Source: Lasiosphaeria ovina
Taxonomy: Eukaryota; Ascomycota; Sordariomycetes; Sordariales; Lasiosphaeriaceae
Direction of reading: 5' to 3'
Assembly (NCBI GenBank): GCA_033439765.1
Contig: JAULSN010000001.1
Span: 4,960,001-5,024,000, forward strand
Length of the DNA stretch: 64,000 bases
Shown: positions 1 through 11,600 of the stretch, in pieces
Layout: each line of letters begins with the position of its first letter
How positions within the stretch are numbered: the first letter of the stretch is position 1
Notes under the pieces: generated by a model
Databases searched by the model: none
Seen by the model: only the letters and a program-made list of their open reading frames with translations
Told to the model about the DNA's origin: nothing
Program-made: the position numbers and the translations under genes

Positions 1-29
1 CCGTTTGATTGACACATCCTCAAATACAG

Positions 30-437
30 GCTATTGTCGAGGGCGAGCCTCCCGGACTTCCTACCGAAGGCTACTCTGCGGTGGCCCAGGACTTCGTGCG
101 ATCGTGTCTTAACAAGATTCCGACGAAGCGACATACCTACCCGATGCTGTTGGCGCATCCGTGGATCCAGGCATTAAGCAAGCCAGAAACCATCCCGGAA
201 GATGCTGAGGCTGAGGAAGCTGCCGCCGACGACGAGCTTGCTGACGCGACGGGTGCTCTTAACCTGCACGGCCCAACCGGGGTTGTCGGTGGCGACTATG
301 AAGTCTCGGAATGGGTCATCGGCGTTCTCGATCGCAAGAAGAAAGGGCTGCTGCACGGAGCTACCGAGAAGCCAGCATTGCATGCCGCCCCCTTAGATTC
401 CGTCAGCCCACTGGCCAGTCCCCTAGAACAGGTGTAA
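30..437 (+). CDS. pbs2: Pbs2-type MAP kinase kinase, 3' terminal exon (partial)
   Basis: This is the last coding exon of a dual-specificity MAP kinase kinase; the rest lies outside the window. The exon begins after a splice acceptor (acag at 26-29) preceded by a TTGAC branch-like site, and continues in frame to TAA at 435-437. It encodes the end of the kinase domain, including the C-lobe stretch EGEPPGLP..YSAVAQDFVRSCLNK and the HPWI helix that closes the fold. An acidic linker and a tail with PALHAAPLDSVSPL follow, a tail I associate with filamentous-fungal Pbs2/OS-5 proteins. By family, Pbs2 phosphorylates the Hog1 MAPK in the cytosolic osmotic-stress cascade. The catalytic loop is not in the window, so Pbs2 rather than another MAPKK rests on the tail alone. 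Confidence 0.75.
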   Translation, partial: AIVEGEPPGLPTEGYSAVAQDFVRSCLNKIPTKRHTYPMLLAHPWIQALSKPETIPEDAEAEEAAADDELADATGALNLHGPTGVVGGDYEVSEWVIGVLDRKKKGLLHGATEKPALHAAPLDSVSPLASPLEQV

Positions 438-1603
438 ATAGGTGGTGGCCAGCGGACGAAGGCCACCGTAAACCGATGGTTCCCGGTCAAGGTTAGAGGA
501 GAAAATCTCCAAGTCCATGGCCAGTTATAAGCTGAGGGGCTTCCTGCCTTTTTTCTTCTTCCCCCCTTTTCTTCTCCGTTTCTTTTGTCCTAGGTCGGGC
601 GGACGGGGAAAAAAAGGTAGCTGGTTTTGCAACCACGACCATCCCTTTCTCGTCATCATTTTACCAAAGCGGAAACATGCGAATCTTTTCTTTTCCTTCC
701 CTTCTTCTTTTTCTGGCATTACCCTTGTTTCTCGTTTTACTTGCTACTTGCTTGCTTGCATAGCTACATTTGCATAAGCTTCGGGGCTAGTCTGGGATTG
801 GGTGTTAAAATAGCAGGGCAGGATTATGAACAATGTAGAGCAAACAGATGCATTATCACGCGGTCTCTTTTTCTTCCCTTTGTTTTTGTTTACCTTCGGC
901 TTTTTTTCTCTCTCGATTATTGTAATCTTCTATTCTCTGTACATAAAATGTGTGTACTTTGGAGTTTAGACATAGAGAAACACCAGAATGACTGCATGGA
1001 GGAGAGTTTAGGGGTACGTAGCATTGGCTGAGACTGGAGTGGGAAAAGAGATGACAAAAAGGGGTCACATAACCCTGAGTATTTCAATCGTGCCTCGAGA
1101 TACTTGAATACCCATTGTGCAGTAGAACATGAAATCCCATTAAACTCATCAAAGGCTGCTATTTTGTAACCACGAAATACGGTGCCTCATATTACCTACT
1201 CAGTACCTAAGGTAGGTAGTAGGTATAGTACACAACATTGCATTGTCCATCTTAAGCGGGCATACATTATAAAGAATACATGATAAGTATTCACCAAAAT
1301 TATGCGTCATGTACGCGGCGGAGAACAAAATGGTCATGGTATTAATTTTTGGCAAACAAACAGCAAACGCCGAGTAGTTACAATCTCTGTAAGTTCGTCC
1401 GTAGGACTCCATCCTTGATCGTGTGATCGTGCTGTAGGGTGTTGTTCTACGCCGTACAGTCTCTTATTCATTACCCTTCGTAGGCCCAAGTCATTTGTTT
1501 TCCGTTCGTTATCTCATCGACTCCTCGGGGGAGCCGCCGACTGCACTATACCGCCATCTTTTCTTTACCGCGTCCCATTACTCTGTCCCGGTAATCGACC
1601 GCC
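438..1603. other. convergent intergenic region, no gene seen
   Basis: This lies between the 3' ends of the MAPKK (+) and the SUR7-like gene (-), so it should hold two 3' UTRs. It is T/C-rich around 541-600 and 690-750. Open frames here are short and low-complexity, and none resembles a protein family. Confidence 0.6.
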
Positions 1604-2549
1604 TTAGGGGTACTCCTCCTTGACCCGGCGGCCCTCGTACGACTTCTGGCTGCGCGTGCTGGCCCTCCTACGGCCCCAGGTACGTCGCGGTGCGCCATCC
1701 TCCTTGGTGCTACGTCTTCCCAAACAAAACAAGATTGTGCTAATGAGCAACGCGGCCCAGGCACCCCAGCTGAAGCCGAATGCATATCTTCCCAGCGAGG
1801 CGTCGCGGCCGTCGGCAAGAAAAGCGTTACGCATCTTGACAAATGTAGCCCTGTTGATTCGCATGTGAGCATTTCTGTCTTGGAAATATTGTGACAATAG
1901 GAAATGGATTTCAGGGAGTAAAAGAGCGGGAATCAGAGAGAGTCACAACGTACGTCATCAGTGAAACGGCAACGGTGAGGAAGACCAGTGCCGACAGCGC
2001 AATCAAGCCGCTGATTGCGCTTCCCAGACGGCTACAGGGCGCGAGGAAGCTGGAGAAGAAGGCGACGACCTCGAAGAACAGGGCAATCAGGAAAAAGACC
2101 CAGCCGAAGCGCCACATGTACCAGTAACTGAAACTCGTGGTACCGCCGCCGTAGTCACCGACCAGCTCTGCGGGCGCACCCGAAGGGTTACCAGACCAGG
2201 CGTAGCCCGCGGGCAGAGCTGGATACTTGGGGCCGCAATCCGTGTTACCGTCACCACATACGGAGAAGTAGGTCCATTGCGAGATGGGCCGCGAGTTGGT
2301 GATGCCGTGTGTGTCGGCGCGAAGGAAATACGTCTGACTCAGTGGCGAGGTCGCAGTCAGGCCCGACAAGATCACGAACCAGAGCATGACCAGGGAGCCG
2401 GTCAGGAAGATCATGGAGATTAGACTGAAAGCGGAGTCTATTGTTGTTGGTATTGCGCCTCGTTAGCCCTGAAAGTGGTCTCAAGATGTTACAAGAACCT
2501 TGATATGAATGAGTGAAGGGAGTGCTTGAGACCTACGACTGATCGCCAT
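1604..2549 (-). CDS. SUR7/PalI-family four-helix plasma-membrane protein
   Basis: Model: exons 2549..2533, 2424..1954 and 1874..1604 on the minus strand, 252 aa. The second intron is clear (donor GTACGT, acceptor gacag, 79 nt). The 17-nt first exon (MAISR) is inferred: it keeps frame, and a gctaac branch site precedes the ttcag acceptor, but its donor GTCTCA is weak. If it is wrong, translation may start at 2414. The protein has four membrane segments: TM1 around FLTGSLVMLWFVILSG, a long extracellular loop with the WTYFSVC signature and a second Cys, TM2-TM3, and TM4 in the last exon (FSWGAWAALLISTILF). A basic cytosolic tail follows. By family, SUR7/PalI proteins are claudin-like components of eisosomes/MCC or of pH sensing. 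Which subfamily this belongs to cannot be told. Confidence 0.8.
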
Positions 2550-4249
2550 CTTGGAGGGATGTGTTTCGACAGCACCAAGACTATAAAGGTAGCGCTCTTT
2601 CGGAGAAGGTGCTGTATGCGATGCGCCGAACCGCGCTCGACTTGGCTCTGGTAGTATTCGACGGCGAAAGCTTCCGTCGCTGGCTGGACTAACTGAGTTT
2701 TGGTGCTTTAGGCAGGTTGCCTATACTTGGCAACTCTGGGAGATCGACACCAAGATATGCAGAGTGTTGAGTTCCAGTCGGAGGTAGGCGAATAATTAGG
2801 ATGCAGTTAGGTGCTGGGCCGTCCTCGGAACAAAGCAACTGAGTCAAGATGTCAGTTATGGCGTCACTTTTCTCGAGTCAGCGCTCAGGCGCCTTTTTTG
2901 TTTGGTAATAAACTCACATACTTGTTTCTGTCGGATTGTTCCAGACGGATGAAGAGCAGTAGAGGTGAGGAATGCTCGGGCTGCTGGTCTTATACAAGGG
3001 AAGACAACCAAAAATCCATGGGAGTCCAATGGTAAGCGCAATCGCGATAATCGAGGGTGCAGATGATTCCCCAACCAAAATAATGGAATAATTATAAAGA
3101 ACTAGAGGCTCTGAAGAAGGATCCGGGCAAACTTAGTTGGTGACTAAATGCACGACGGGTGAGACGAAGAAGGATTGCCGGTGTAAGGATGCAGCTTAAA
3201 GGCGTTAAGCTCGTGGGCTATAAATTAGAGTGTAGAGGGCAGAGACAAAAGGTGATCAGGTGAATTCGTGGAAGAAAAAGCGCCCCGCGCAGATCGGAGA
3301 TGGTGTTACGTCGACGATGCAGGAGCTTGCGTCCCCAATGTGGAGCTTGTGACAGCTTCCACGAAGCCGGTAGTCCACGAAGACGAATTTACTTCGTAGG
3401 TACCTGATGAAGGTGTGGTGGGCTGGGCGTGGCGCAACTTTGGGGTGGACCTTGATGGGAAGCCCAACCTAGAAGCACACCTGCACCACATTGCGGCGCT
3501 AGCGAGCCCGGCCCCTCTCCTACCAGTTCAGTCAGTTCAGGCCACCCTATCAGCGCCAATCGCAGGCCACCCACCTTGCTGGCAATCGCCGAATAAACAA
3601 TCTTGGGCGACGTCATCCCATTCCAGAGCTTCCTGCGCCATTGCAGCTCTATTCCGAAGAAGCCGCCGTAGGTATTTCCAACGCCTCCTTTAGCTACACC
3701 TAATATTATAAGAGGGTAGAACACGTCGTGTTGCAATGAGCGAGGGAGGTACTGTTTTTTTCTTTTTTGCATACTTATTTTCTTCACTTTGAAACAGAGG
3801 GAACAGGACACGAAACGGTTGCTCCGCTGCCAAATACCTCTCTAACTACGTAACTTCAATAGGTGCCAAGTCACAGCAAGAGTAATAACAGTGACTGCAT
3901 TTCCAGCTGTCATCTTGCTATTGGCGGTTTCTTTTTTCTCTTTGCAAAACCCGCCTCCATTGTCTTCGACCTCAAACAGTTCCCGATCAACGACCGCTCT
4001 ATCTCAGAAACGTTCAAAAGTCTTAGTACTGCCCGTTTTTTATGTTTAAAAGCCGAGTCTCGACCCCCTTGGCATGCCGGACACGTATTAACATACATAC
4101 CTACTCATGTCAAAGACTGCTGCACAAAATTTGGAACACAAACTACATACTTCATGCTTGTTCAACACGGCCAAATAGAAGATAAGAGTTCACTACATAG
4201 GTGCCATATTCACACGCTCCTTATCTATATCCAACCAGCGTTTCCTCCA
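2550..4249. other. intergenic region, no supported gene
   Basis: This holds the 5' flank of the SUR7-like gene and the 3' flank of al-2. A CTATAAAG box lies near 2580, about 30 bp upstream of the proposed SUR7-like start. A 140-codon frame on the minus strand (3389-3811) has no recognisable domain or splice context and is not called. Confidence 0.5.
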
Positions 4250-6197
4250 TTACCCCTTGAACAATGCATTCAGCGCCGTCCTCACTCTTCGGGTCGTCGG
4301 CACAGTTGCCTTGCCCTCCCTCAGATTGAACTCGTCAGTCTCGGACAACACCCGGCCAATCTCCATGTACGTCTCAACGGCGGCGACCATAGGGCCCCTT
4401 GCCTCGGAAGGCAGCAGGTCCATGGTCTCGCGGGCGCCCCTGTAGAGCAGAAAGGCCCTGTCGAGCAAATGTCGCCTTAACCCTGCGACGACAGGCCCGC
4501 GCGGATGCTCTATCACGGCCTCGGGAGCCAAGCCGGCCTCTTTGAGCCATGTGGTCGGAAGGTAGACTCGACCCATGCGAGCATCGACCACAATGTCCCT
4601 GGCAATGTTCACGTATTGCAGCGCGACTCCCATCTGGCACGCGGCAGACCTAAGCCGCATTTGGCGGTCTTGGTCCATTTCCGGCTCGCAATGGTGAAGT
4701 ATCAAGGCTACACAAAGTTCGCCCACGGTGCCCGCCACTCGGTGCGCGTATTTCGCTAGATCTTGCTCGTCGGCAATGGGAAATATTGTCTCTTTCTCCG
4801 AGGTACTGGAAAACAGAGAATCCGTTTCGAATCCTTCGATCAGGGAGTATAGGGGCTCGGGAGGGAGAACATTGGCCGGAAGCAGGTGGAGTGGCGATCG
4901 CGCAAAATCTGGGAAAGCTTCGTCAACGTATGAATCGACTTCTGATCGCGGGCCGTTTCGGGTTGGTGTTCTTGGCGGATGGCCCAGACTCTCGTTCTCC
5001 TTAAATCGTAGATCGAGGAAGCACTTCAACTTTGATGTCCAGGACAAAACCTCCGATCTAGACACTGCGTTATCGACCAGGTCATCCGCAACGCGACAGA
5101 ACGAGTATCTGTGTACCGGGTATATTAATTAGCACTGGCTCTAATTGGCGACCAGAGATTAAAAACGCACAGGAGAATCAAGTCAATTCGAAGACGACCC
5201 GAGAAGAGGGCGTTGGCGAGGTAGAAGCTCCTGCTCTTTCGCTTAAGCCTGTGGACTGCATCCGCAATCCCTTGCAGCCTTCCCAGGTCGAACTTTGATG
5301 AATCGAGCAAGCGACTCTCAACAAGCATGAGGGGCGTTGGAGAGCGAGTGACAGTGGGAAAGATGTGCGGGAAGGCAAATATTATGGCCAGATACTGATC
5401 AAACACGGCCAGGCCGAAGACGATGAGCATATTTGTTGCCAAGAAGAAGACAGCCTCTTCCATCTCCAGGACTCCAAACAGACAAAGCCCCAGTTTCGTT
5501 CCGGATTCGATGGACCAAGTTCCTCTTCCCAAGGCAAGCTCATCGACGAGCCAGAGATAGACGGTGGGAAGCACGATGGGAAGAGCGGTGGAGGTCCAGG
5601 GTAGGCTGAGGATAAAGCGTCCCGCAACTGTCCAAGTTATGAGTGTAAAAGGGGCAGCCCAGGCGAGAATCAGTCCGAGGTACGTTCCCCTCCCCTCGAG
5701 CTTTATCAGACATGCCCCAAGCAGTGCTAGTGCCATGAGCGTCACCTGCCCACCGAGCTTGGCCCTCTTCATCCAGCTTGGCGGGTTTCTCTGACTTCCG
5801 AGATAGAGAGCGTGAATAACTGGCTTGTTGGCGAGGATGTAGATGCAGGAGGTGATATATGTCTGGATGACGAAGAAGAATAGCTCCTCGATAGGTATCC
5901 CCCATGCTCGCGGGCCGATGATGGCTTCTTCGGGGTAGGTCCAAACGCCATGACGGATCAGATAGGCGTCCCATGGGAGAGTCGCAAAGAAGGCGATCGC
6001 AACGAGAGAAGCGATTTGGAATATGTGAGCCCGAGTTGTAACCGGATAGATGGCAAGGCTGAGCGCCAGCGCTAGGGGTATCGTGAACTTTAAGTGGCTG
6101 ATATGTAATGTCCCCGTCAGTCCTTGGTGAAACTTGACCAGTCAGAAGGCCGTGGACACGGAGTTTTGGCTTACACAGAGGCGTATTCGTAGGCCAT
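4250..6197 (-). CDS. al-2: Bifunctional lycopene cyclase / phytoene synthase (AL-2/CarRA type)
   Basis: Exons 6197..6175 (23 nt), 6097..5171 and 5108..4250, minus strand; 602 aa, the usual family length. Donors are GTAAGC and GTGCGT, acceptors tatcag and acacag. The first exon joins to read [15 protein letters not shown], matching the family N-terminus. The N-terminal half is a multi-pass CrtYcd-like lycopene cyclase domain with PWDAYLI and the PIEEL motif. The C-terminal half is a trans-isoprenyl transferase with both Asp motifs, DDLVD (325-329) and DIVVD (488-492), so both activities look intact. By family, the synthase condenses two geranylgeranyl diphosphates to phytoene, and the cyclase closes beta-ionone rings on lycopene/torulene precursors in membranes. 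Orthologues are induced by light through the White Collar complex. No other carotenoid gene is seen in the window. Confidence 0.97.
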
Positions 6198-7659
6198 GGT
6201 GCTAAAAATCCGGGATGGACGTTATAGAGCACGAAAATAAATGCCCACCGCGTGGAATGCGCGTGCGGTCTGGGGATTGCGAGTAGATATCACTACTATT
6301 CTAGGGTATGAGGTGCCAACCTTGAAGTCGAAACAAGACGGATATTATGAGTCTTTCATGACCTTGTAAAGGACATGGCAACAGAGTCGGTCAAGGCCTG
6401 GCGGGTGTAGCCGAGCTCGAACGGATGTTGACGCGGCTGGAGAAGTAACAAAGGCGCGGCAAGCACGGAGTACTCAAGGATGGTACAGCCAGAAACGGCT
6501 TCAAGCAGCAATCGGAGCGAGCAAAACAGGTGAGAGTTTGTAGTTGCAAAAGAAGCAAGAAACACAAGGGAACGAACTCAGGCCTGGAATAGGAGAAGAG
6601 AAGAGCACAGAGTACCACCTTAAGCATACATGCTAACAAACGAAAGATCAGGCAAGAAGCAATAAGCAAGAAGAGCTAGCCCCAGGAAGGGAAGGCACCA
6701 CTGGCCAAGCACAAGTGCAGCAGCTTCAGTCCGTCTCGTCTCCCATCGCAGTCAAGCGCCAGTAGGCGACATGACGCCCGTGAGCACCGGGCAGTGGGGT
6801 CCTGGGCACTCCAGCCCGGCCTGGGTGCCGAGAGATGAACCGAGGACGTGGTTGGAAGAGGCCAGCCCGGCTGCATCCTGATGTCATGACAGGGCAGGCA
6901 GCTGGATCCCGGGTGGGATATCTACGGGAAAACCATGGGACGAGGGGAGACCAGAAAGTCAATTCGGTAGAGATCAAAACTTTAGCTAGGTAAGCACGTG
7001 GTAAGGTAGGAACGGAGTCCTTTACCACACAGACCAGGGCTTGGGTTAAGACAGAATGCCTTGCCTTGCCTTGCCTTGCCTTGTGCCTTGCTTTGCCTTG
7101 GTACCAGAAAGAGGCTAAGGTGGTCATAAAATGCCTGGTGATGATGAGTCGTTGCTTTATCATCATGTTCGTCCCCGCCGATTCAACGGAACGCCCTGGG
7201 GTTCGTCCGATCTGCCCGCCACATCCCCGTCGCCAAGATGTGCTTGAGATCGCTGATCGGAGACGGCGAGAGTCGTCGGTTCGGATCGACGGCCGATTGC
7301 AGACCAACCAGACCAAGTTAAATCGGCCGTCCCTGGCTCCGAGACGTGTGGCCCAGTGGGAAGGAGGGGGAGGCCGCGGTATCCGCCCCCACGTGTACGT
7401 TGGCAGGTATTCGTACCTAATTGGTCAATGGGTGTCAAGACGGGGGGGCCTAAGGAATTCCTCGGTTCATGGGACTCTTGGCGCCCTTTCACATCCAGGG
7501 TCGCACTCACAGGCTACAGCGACCTGTCAGGGCGGGAAGGTGCCCACCACGTTAGTGCGTACGGAATGGATACCTGAACCACAAGCGAGGGATGGACTTT
7601 GACATCGTGCGCCGTTTCGCAACCGCCCCTTTGGCTCCCGCTCCCCGAGAATCGCGACT
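6198..7659. promoter_or_regulatory. divergent intergenic/promoter region of al-2 and the hotdog thioesterase gene
   Basis: This 1.46 kb lies between two divergently transcribed genes and must hold both promoters. It contains a short GCCTT tandem repeat at 7058-7083. I see no supported coding exon. Specific light-response elements cannot be assigned by eye. Confidence 0.5.
7058..7083. repeat. (GCCTT)5 microsatellite
   Basis: Five copies of GCCTT plus one base, followed by degenerate copies to about 7100. A simple-sequence tract in the al-2/thioesterase intergenic region. Confidence 0.9.
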
Positions 7660-8679
7660 ATGACCGTCCGGATACGGCACCACGATATTTTGCGGCTGCT
7701 GGCACGCCATCAAGGGCTCCGGCCAGCGCTGACGCGGACGCGGCTGTCTGCGCACCAGCAAATACAAGCGCGGATACAATCCAGCCGCCCACGCCTCCAA
7801 GCCCTATCGACGTCGGCCACACGAGACCAAGATCGCCCTGATCGTCACGGCCCAGATGCGAGACATCAGCCGCCACCCCCACCCCCCGTCGTCGCCGACC
7901 CACAAAGCCCCGTCGTCGCCCCCAAGCCCAAGCCCAAGACTAGAAGGGCAGTCAGACGTCTTATATTTGCCGCCACCTTCCTCCTCGTCGGTACCGTCGC
8001 CGGCTCCGTCCTGCGCGTTGTCGTCCACCCCCCAGACCCCGCCGTCCCTGGCACGGAAAAGGACAGGATAACGACCGAGATTCTGCACAAGGAGGCCGAG
8101 AAGCTGCCCGTCTTCCAGGCCCTGAGCGCCGACCCGGCGTGGGAGTCGTGGGATGCCTACAACACGCTCACGCCTGAGCACAGGGCCCAGCACATCGCGG
8201 CCGGCGCCATGGGCGGGTCGCGCGGCGTCGGCGGCTACCAGCGCATCTTTTACAAGGCTTCAACTGGAGAGCTGACGAGTGTCATTTACTTTGGCCACTC
8301 CATCACAGGGTGGCCCGGTGTCGTCCACGGCGGCGCCATCGCCACAATCCTCGACGAGAGCTGCGCCCGTGCTGCCTTCAAACAGTGGGGTGGCATGTCC
8401 GGCATGACAGCAAACCTGAAGCTGGCCTACATCCGCCCCACGCGCTCCGACAACTTCTACCTCGTCCGCGTCCGCCCAGTGCCCGACGACGAGCTCCCCG
8501 AAGAGGATCGCGGGAAGCGCCACTACAAGTCCTTTGTTGACGCCTCGGTCGAAGAGGCCAGAACCGGCAATGTTGCCGTCGTCGCCAAGGCCTTGTTTGT
8601 TGGCGGGAGCGGCAAGGACGGGAAGGCGAGCTATGGCAAATGGAAAGGCTCCGGCCTCGACGAAAACGCTCGCTTCTGA
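7660..8679 (+). CDS. Hotdog-fold thioesterase (PaaI/THEM4-like) with N-terminal membrane anchor
   Basis: Single exon, 339 aa. The N-terminus is rich in Arg/Gln/Ser without acidic residues (about 1-55), like a mitochondrial presequence. A Pro-rich linker (about 70-95) and one hydrophobic segment, LIFAATFLLVGTVAGSVL (about 103-120), follow. The remainder is a hotdog thioesterase domain with the signature WPGVVHGGAIATILDE, where HGG..DE is the helix and active region typical of PaaI-like enzymes. By family it would hydrolyse acyl-CoA thioesters. The presequence plus transmembrane helix suggests tethering to the mitochondrial inner membrane, which is an inference. Substrate is not predictable. 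It is divergent from al-2, with no evident functional link. Confidence 0.85.
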   Translation: MTVRIRHHDILRLLARHQGLRPALTRTRLSAHQQIQARIQSSRPRLQALSTSATRDQDRPDRHGPDARHQPPPPPPVVADPQSPVVAPKPKPKTRRAVRRLIFAATFLLVGTVAGSVLRVVVHPPDPAVPGTEKDRITTEILHKEAEKLPVFQALSADPAWESWDAYNTLTPEHRAQHIAAGAMGGSRGVGGYQRIFYKASTGELTSVIYFGHSITGWPGVVHGGAIATILDESCARAAFKQWGGMSGMTANLKLAYIRPTRSDNFYLVRVRPVPDDELPEEDRGKRHYKSFVDASVEEARTGNVAVVAKALFVGGSGKDGKASYGKWKGSGLDENARF

Positions 8680-11600
8680 ATCCATCATTTGACTCTTCTC
8701 TTGGCCAGAACCCACCTAAGTGACTCGTGAGTTAGTCGCAAATATCATTGAGGCATAATCACAGCATGAAGGGTGTTGGTTTTTTTTCCTGCGATTTATT
8801 TTTTTGTTGTCTCTTGTTTAAACTCTTCGATTACCCAATTTTTTTTAGAGAAACGAGGTTCTTAGCTTCCTACTATAACATTAGACATGGGGGGAGCCAA
8901 TGACTTGACGGTGATACCCCGATCTAGGAGACAGGTCTGTTTATAGAGGACTGCGAGCACTTGTCTCTTGCAAATTTTTCTGGCTGTCTACTTGTCCAGT
9001 CTCGATATCTAGGCATATCAAGAGAAAAATTCACATCTAGATGTAACTGAACTGCGAACTCGACAGAAGGTCATCCCAGCCATCTGGCTCGAAGTTGACG
9101 TACGTCTTGAGATAGGTCTCGAGGATCTGGTTGGGTCGTTCTGTTTGTCCGTCTGTTTGTGGATGGTATGCTGCGTGAAGGTTTGATTAACTCTCTGGTT
9201 GCCATACTGTAGCACAGCACCCCAGGAATGCACTTGTGAGTATGATCACCGCAGAGCCATGCCTTTGGTTACATCGTCATTAGAACTCGCAAAATTCATG
9301 CTTCAAACGTGGCAATATCAGCTGACTCCTACAACTGCGTCCAGACGTTCAGAGTTGACGATTATTTCCACAGAAGAAACAGAGGCCAGAAGGTCGTGAG
9401 GGGCGGCGCGACTAGAAAGGGGTGTAGATGAGCCTGTTCAAGTAAGTATAACAGGGTTTTTCTTGAAATAAAAAAAAGGACACGCAGATGATTGAGGCCT
9501 GAGAAGTTTGTAGTCTGTTATAAAGGAAAACCCGGGTAAGGTGATATACGTGTGTTCTTGCGGTCCCCGAGAGAGATACCTACACATATATAAGCCTTGA
9601 TGGTGTTCATGGGGTGGAGCACATGGCAAGGAATCCTGTCTGTTTCGATATTGTTTCCTACCATTCTTAGATCCCATCGCATTACACATTGGCAGTGTCA
9701 CAGATCCTTTCTCACTTTTAGGCTTCTCAGAGCTCCGACGAGGTTTGTTCGTGGTTGTCCATCATCTCGTTCGATTTGGAGGACTGTTATAAGTAGACAC
9801 CATATTTCCGACTCCCTGTGCCGCTCATCGATAACTTATCGTACATACTAGACCCGAATCTAATATTTAATGTCGAGAACTTCCCTGAGCGAGAGATGGC
9901 AACCATACCAGTCGCCATATTTTGCTCTTGGCCTGGGTTTACACTGGCGTGGACCAAGATAAGAGGTAGCTGGCCTAACCTAAGGTACGGGCGAGGAAGA
10001 ATCGTCCAAGCCGGTCAAGCAACCGCTCCCGTTTCTGCTGCAATGTAACGAGCTCATCTGGCTAACCTAACTAACTAGGCAATTGTCTTGCCCAATATTA
10101 CTGGGGGCCAAATAGTTTCAACAAAAAAGCACCACGGCCTAAATTGGGTTGTCTCTGTCACTTCAGGTAACTTGCGGTACCGATGGGCGCATGGCATCAT
10201 CTCTCCACCAGAAGGACCCGAGCCCCGTGAGTTTGGGATTAATAGCAGGTCTCAAACATTTGAAGGCCAATACGGCAATTGGTCGCCTCAACTACTTCAG
10301 CTCGATAGCCCTTCGAGGGCTTTTATTGTTCAGGCACATCCTACCTTGGTTTGGTGTTCGAGTAGAGTCCGCAACCATGCCACCCGGAGCCTATTTTTTA
10401 TTTCCTTTCTTCTCCCTCTATCAACATACTACCGAGAAGCTTGCTACGAGTCTAAACGTCACAAACGGTCCCCACGATTCCCTTGCCTACCGTGGCCGAT
10501 ATCCTCTCCTCACAAACACAGTGTTATCTAGGCACTCCAAATCACGAAACCTGCCGCAGCACAACGCATGCAAATAAACTCCTTGTCGTGGCATAGACTA
10601 TCATCTCTATTTTTGTTTGGGGAACATTGGGATTTAACCGCCCTAACTTCTTTTATCGCGCGCGGCTAGATTTGTAGTGAGTCCCTCTTCAGAGACAATA
10701 AAGCCCCTGGTGTTATTCCTACTAAAAAGGGACTAGACCTACCGTAACTTATCGCCGATTCTGTAGCGCACCTTGTATAACCTCGCCAGGACCCCCTCCG
10801 ACCATTGTCCAAGCAGGGTGGGCCACTACGAGTATTTTATCGGACAGGGGCAAAAGAGACAGAATCTGTTAGCCCAATAAACAATGAAATATGGTCCAGC
10901 CCTGGATTTTCTCTCCTACTCGGAATTAAGCCTACCCAGGTAGATAATCAGGCGAGTGAGTGCCTGTTAGATTGGTAAAGCTTCACTTGTTAAGTAGCGT
11001 ATCGTGTTTGCTAGTCCGTGATCAATCAGGATAAGAGGCGCGAATGCGGGCTGGGTGTTCCAAGACCTGGCCGCGGGCAAACCGGTGAGCCACGCATCCT
11101 CCCGATACATGGTCACCTTCTCTATCGGTTCCTCTTCATTACCTAGGTACTTGCCCCTGGTTTTCCTCTTGAGGTCACTCTACCCTCCATGTAGTGTGGT
11201 ACCGCCTTTCAAGGGCGAACTACGTGACACTTGCATGTCGGTGGTTTGGCGATATCGGCAGACTGGCGTAGAATGTCGGCTACTCGATGATCAACACGGC
11301 GGCAGTTCTTCTCTGCTTCCGAAAGAGTTCGGGCATGGTATGAGCAGGATGCCGACGTCACCAATATAACAGAAGGGATCTGGAACACGAGAAAGCCAAG
11401 GCATCTCTGAATCCAAGCTGTACGATGCCAGACCACGTGCAGCATTTCTGGACACGACATGCACAGATGGGTGACTTGCTCGGCGCTTTGAAGCGCAAAG
11501 GGTCTGAAACAAAATGATGTCACTTCCAGTAGACAAGAGGCTTTGTGATCCTCAGGATAGAAGCCGGGTCTAGGGATCACTGGGGCGGGAAAGTGTAATA

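Noticed and set aside
3389..3811. 140-codon minus-strand frame between the SUR7-like gene and al-2
   Set aside because: No domain, no splice partners and atypical composition; considered random.
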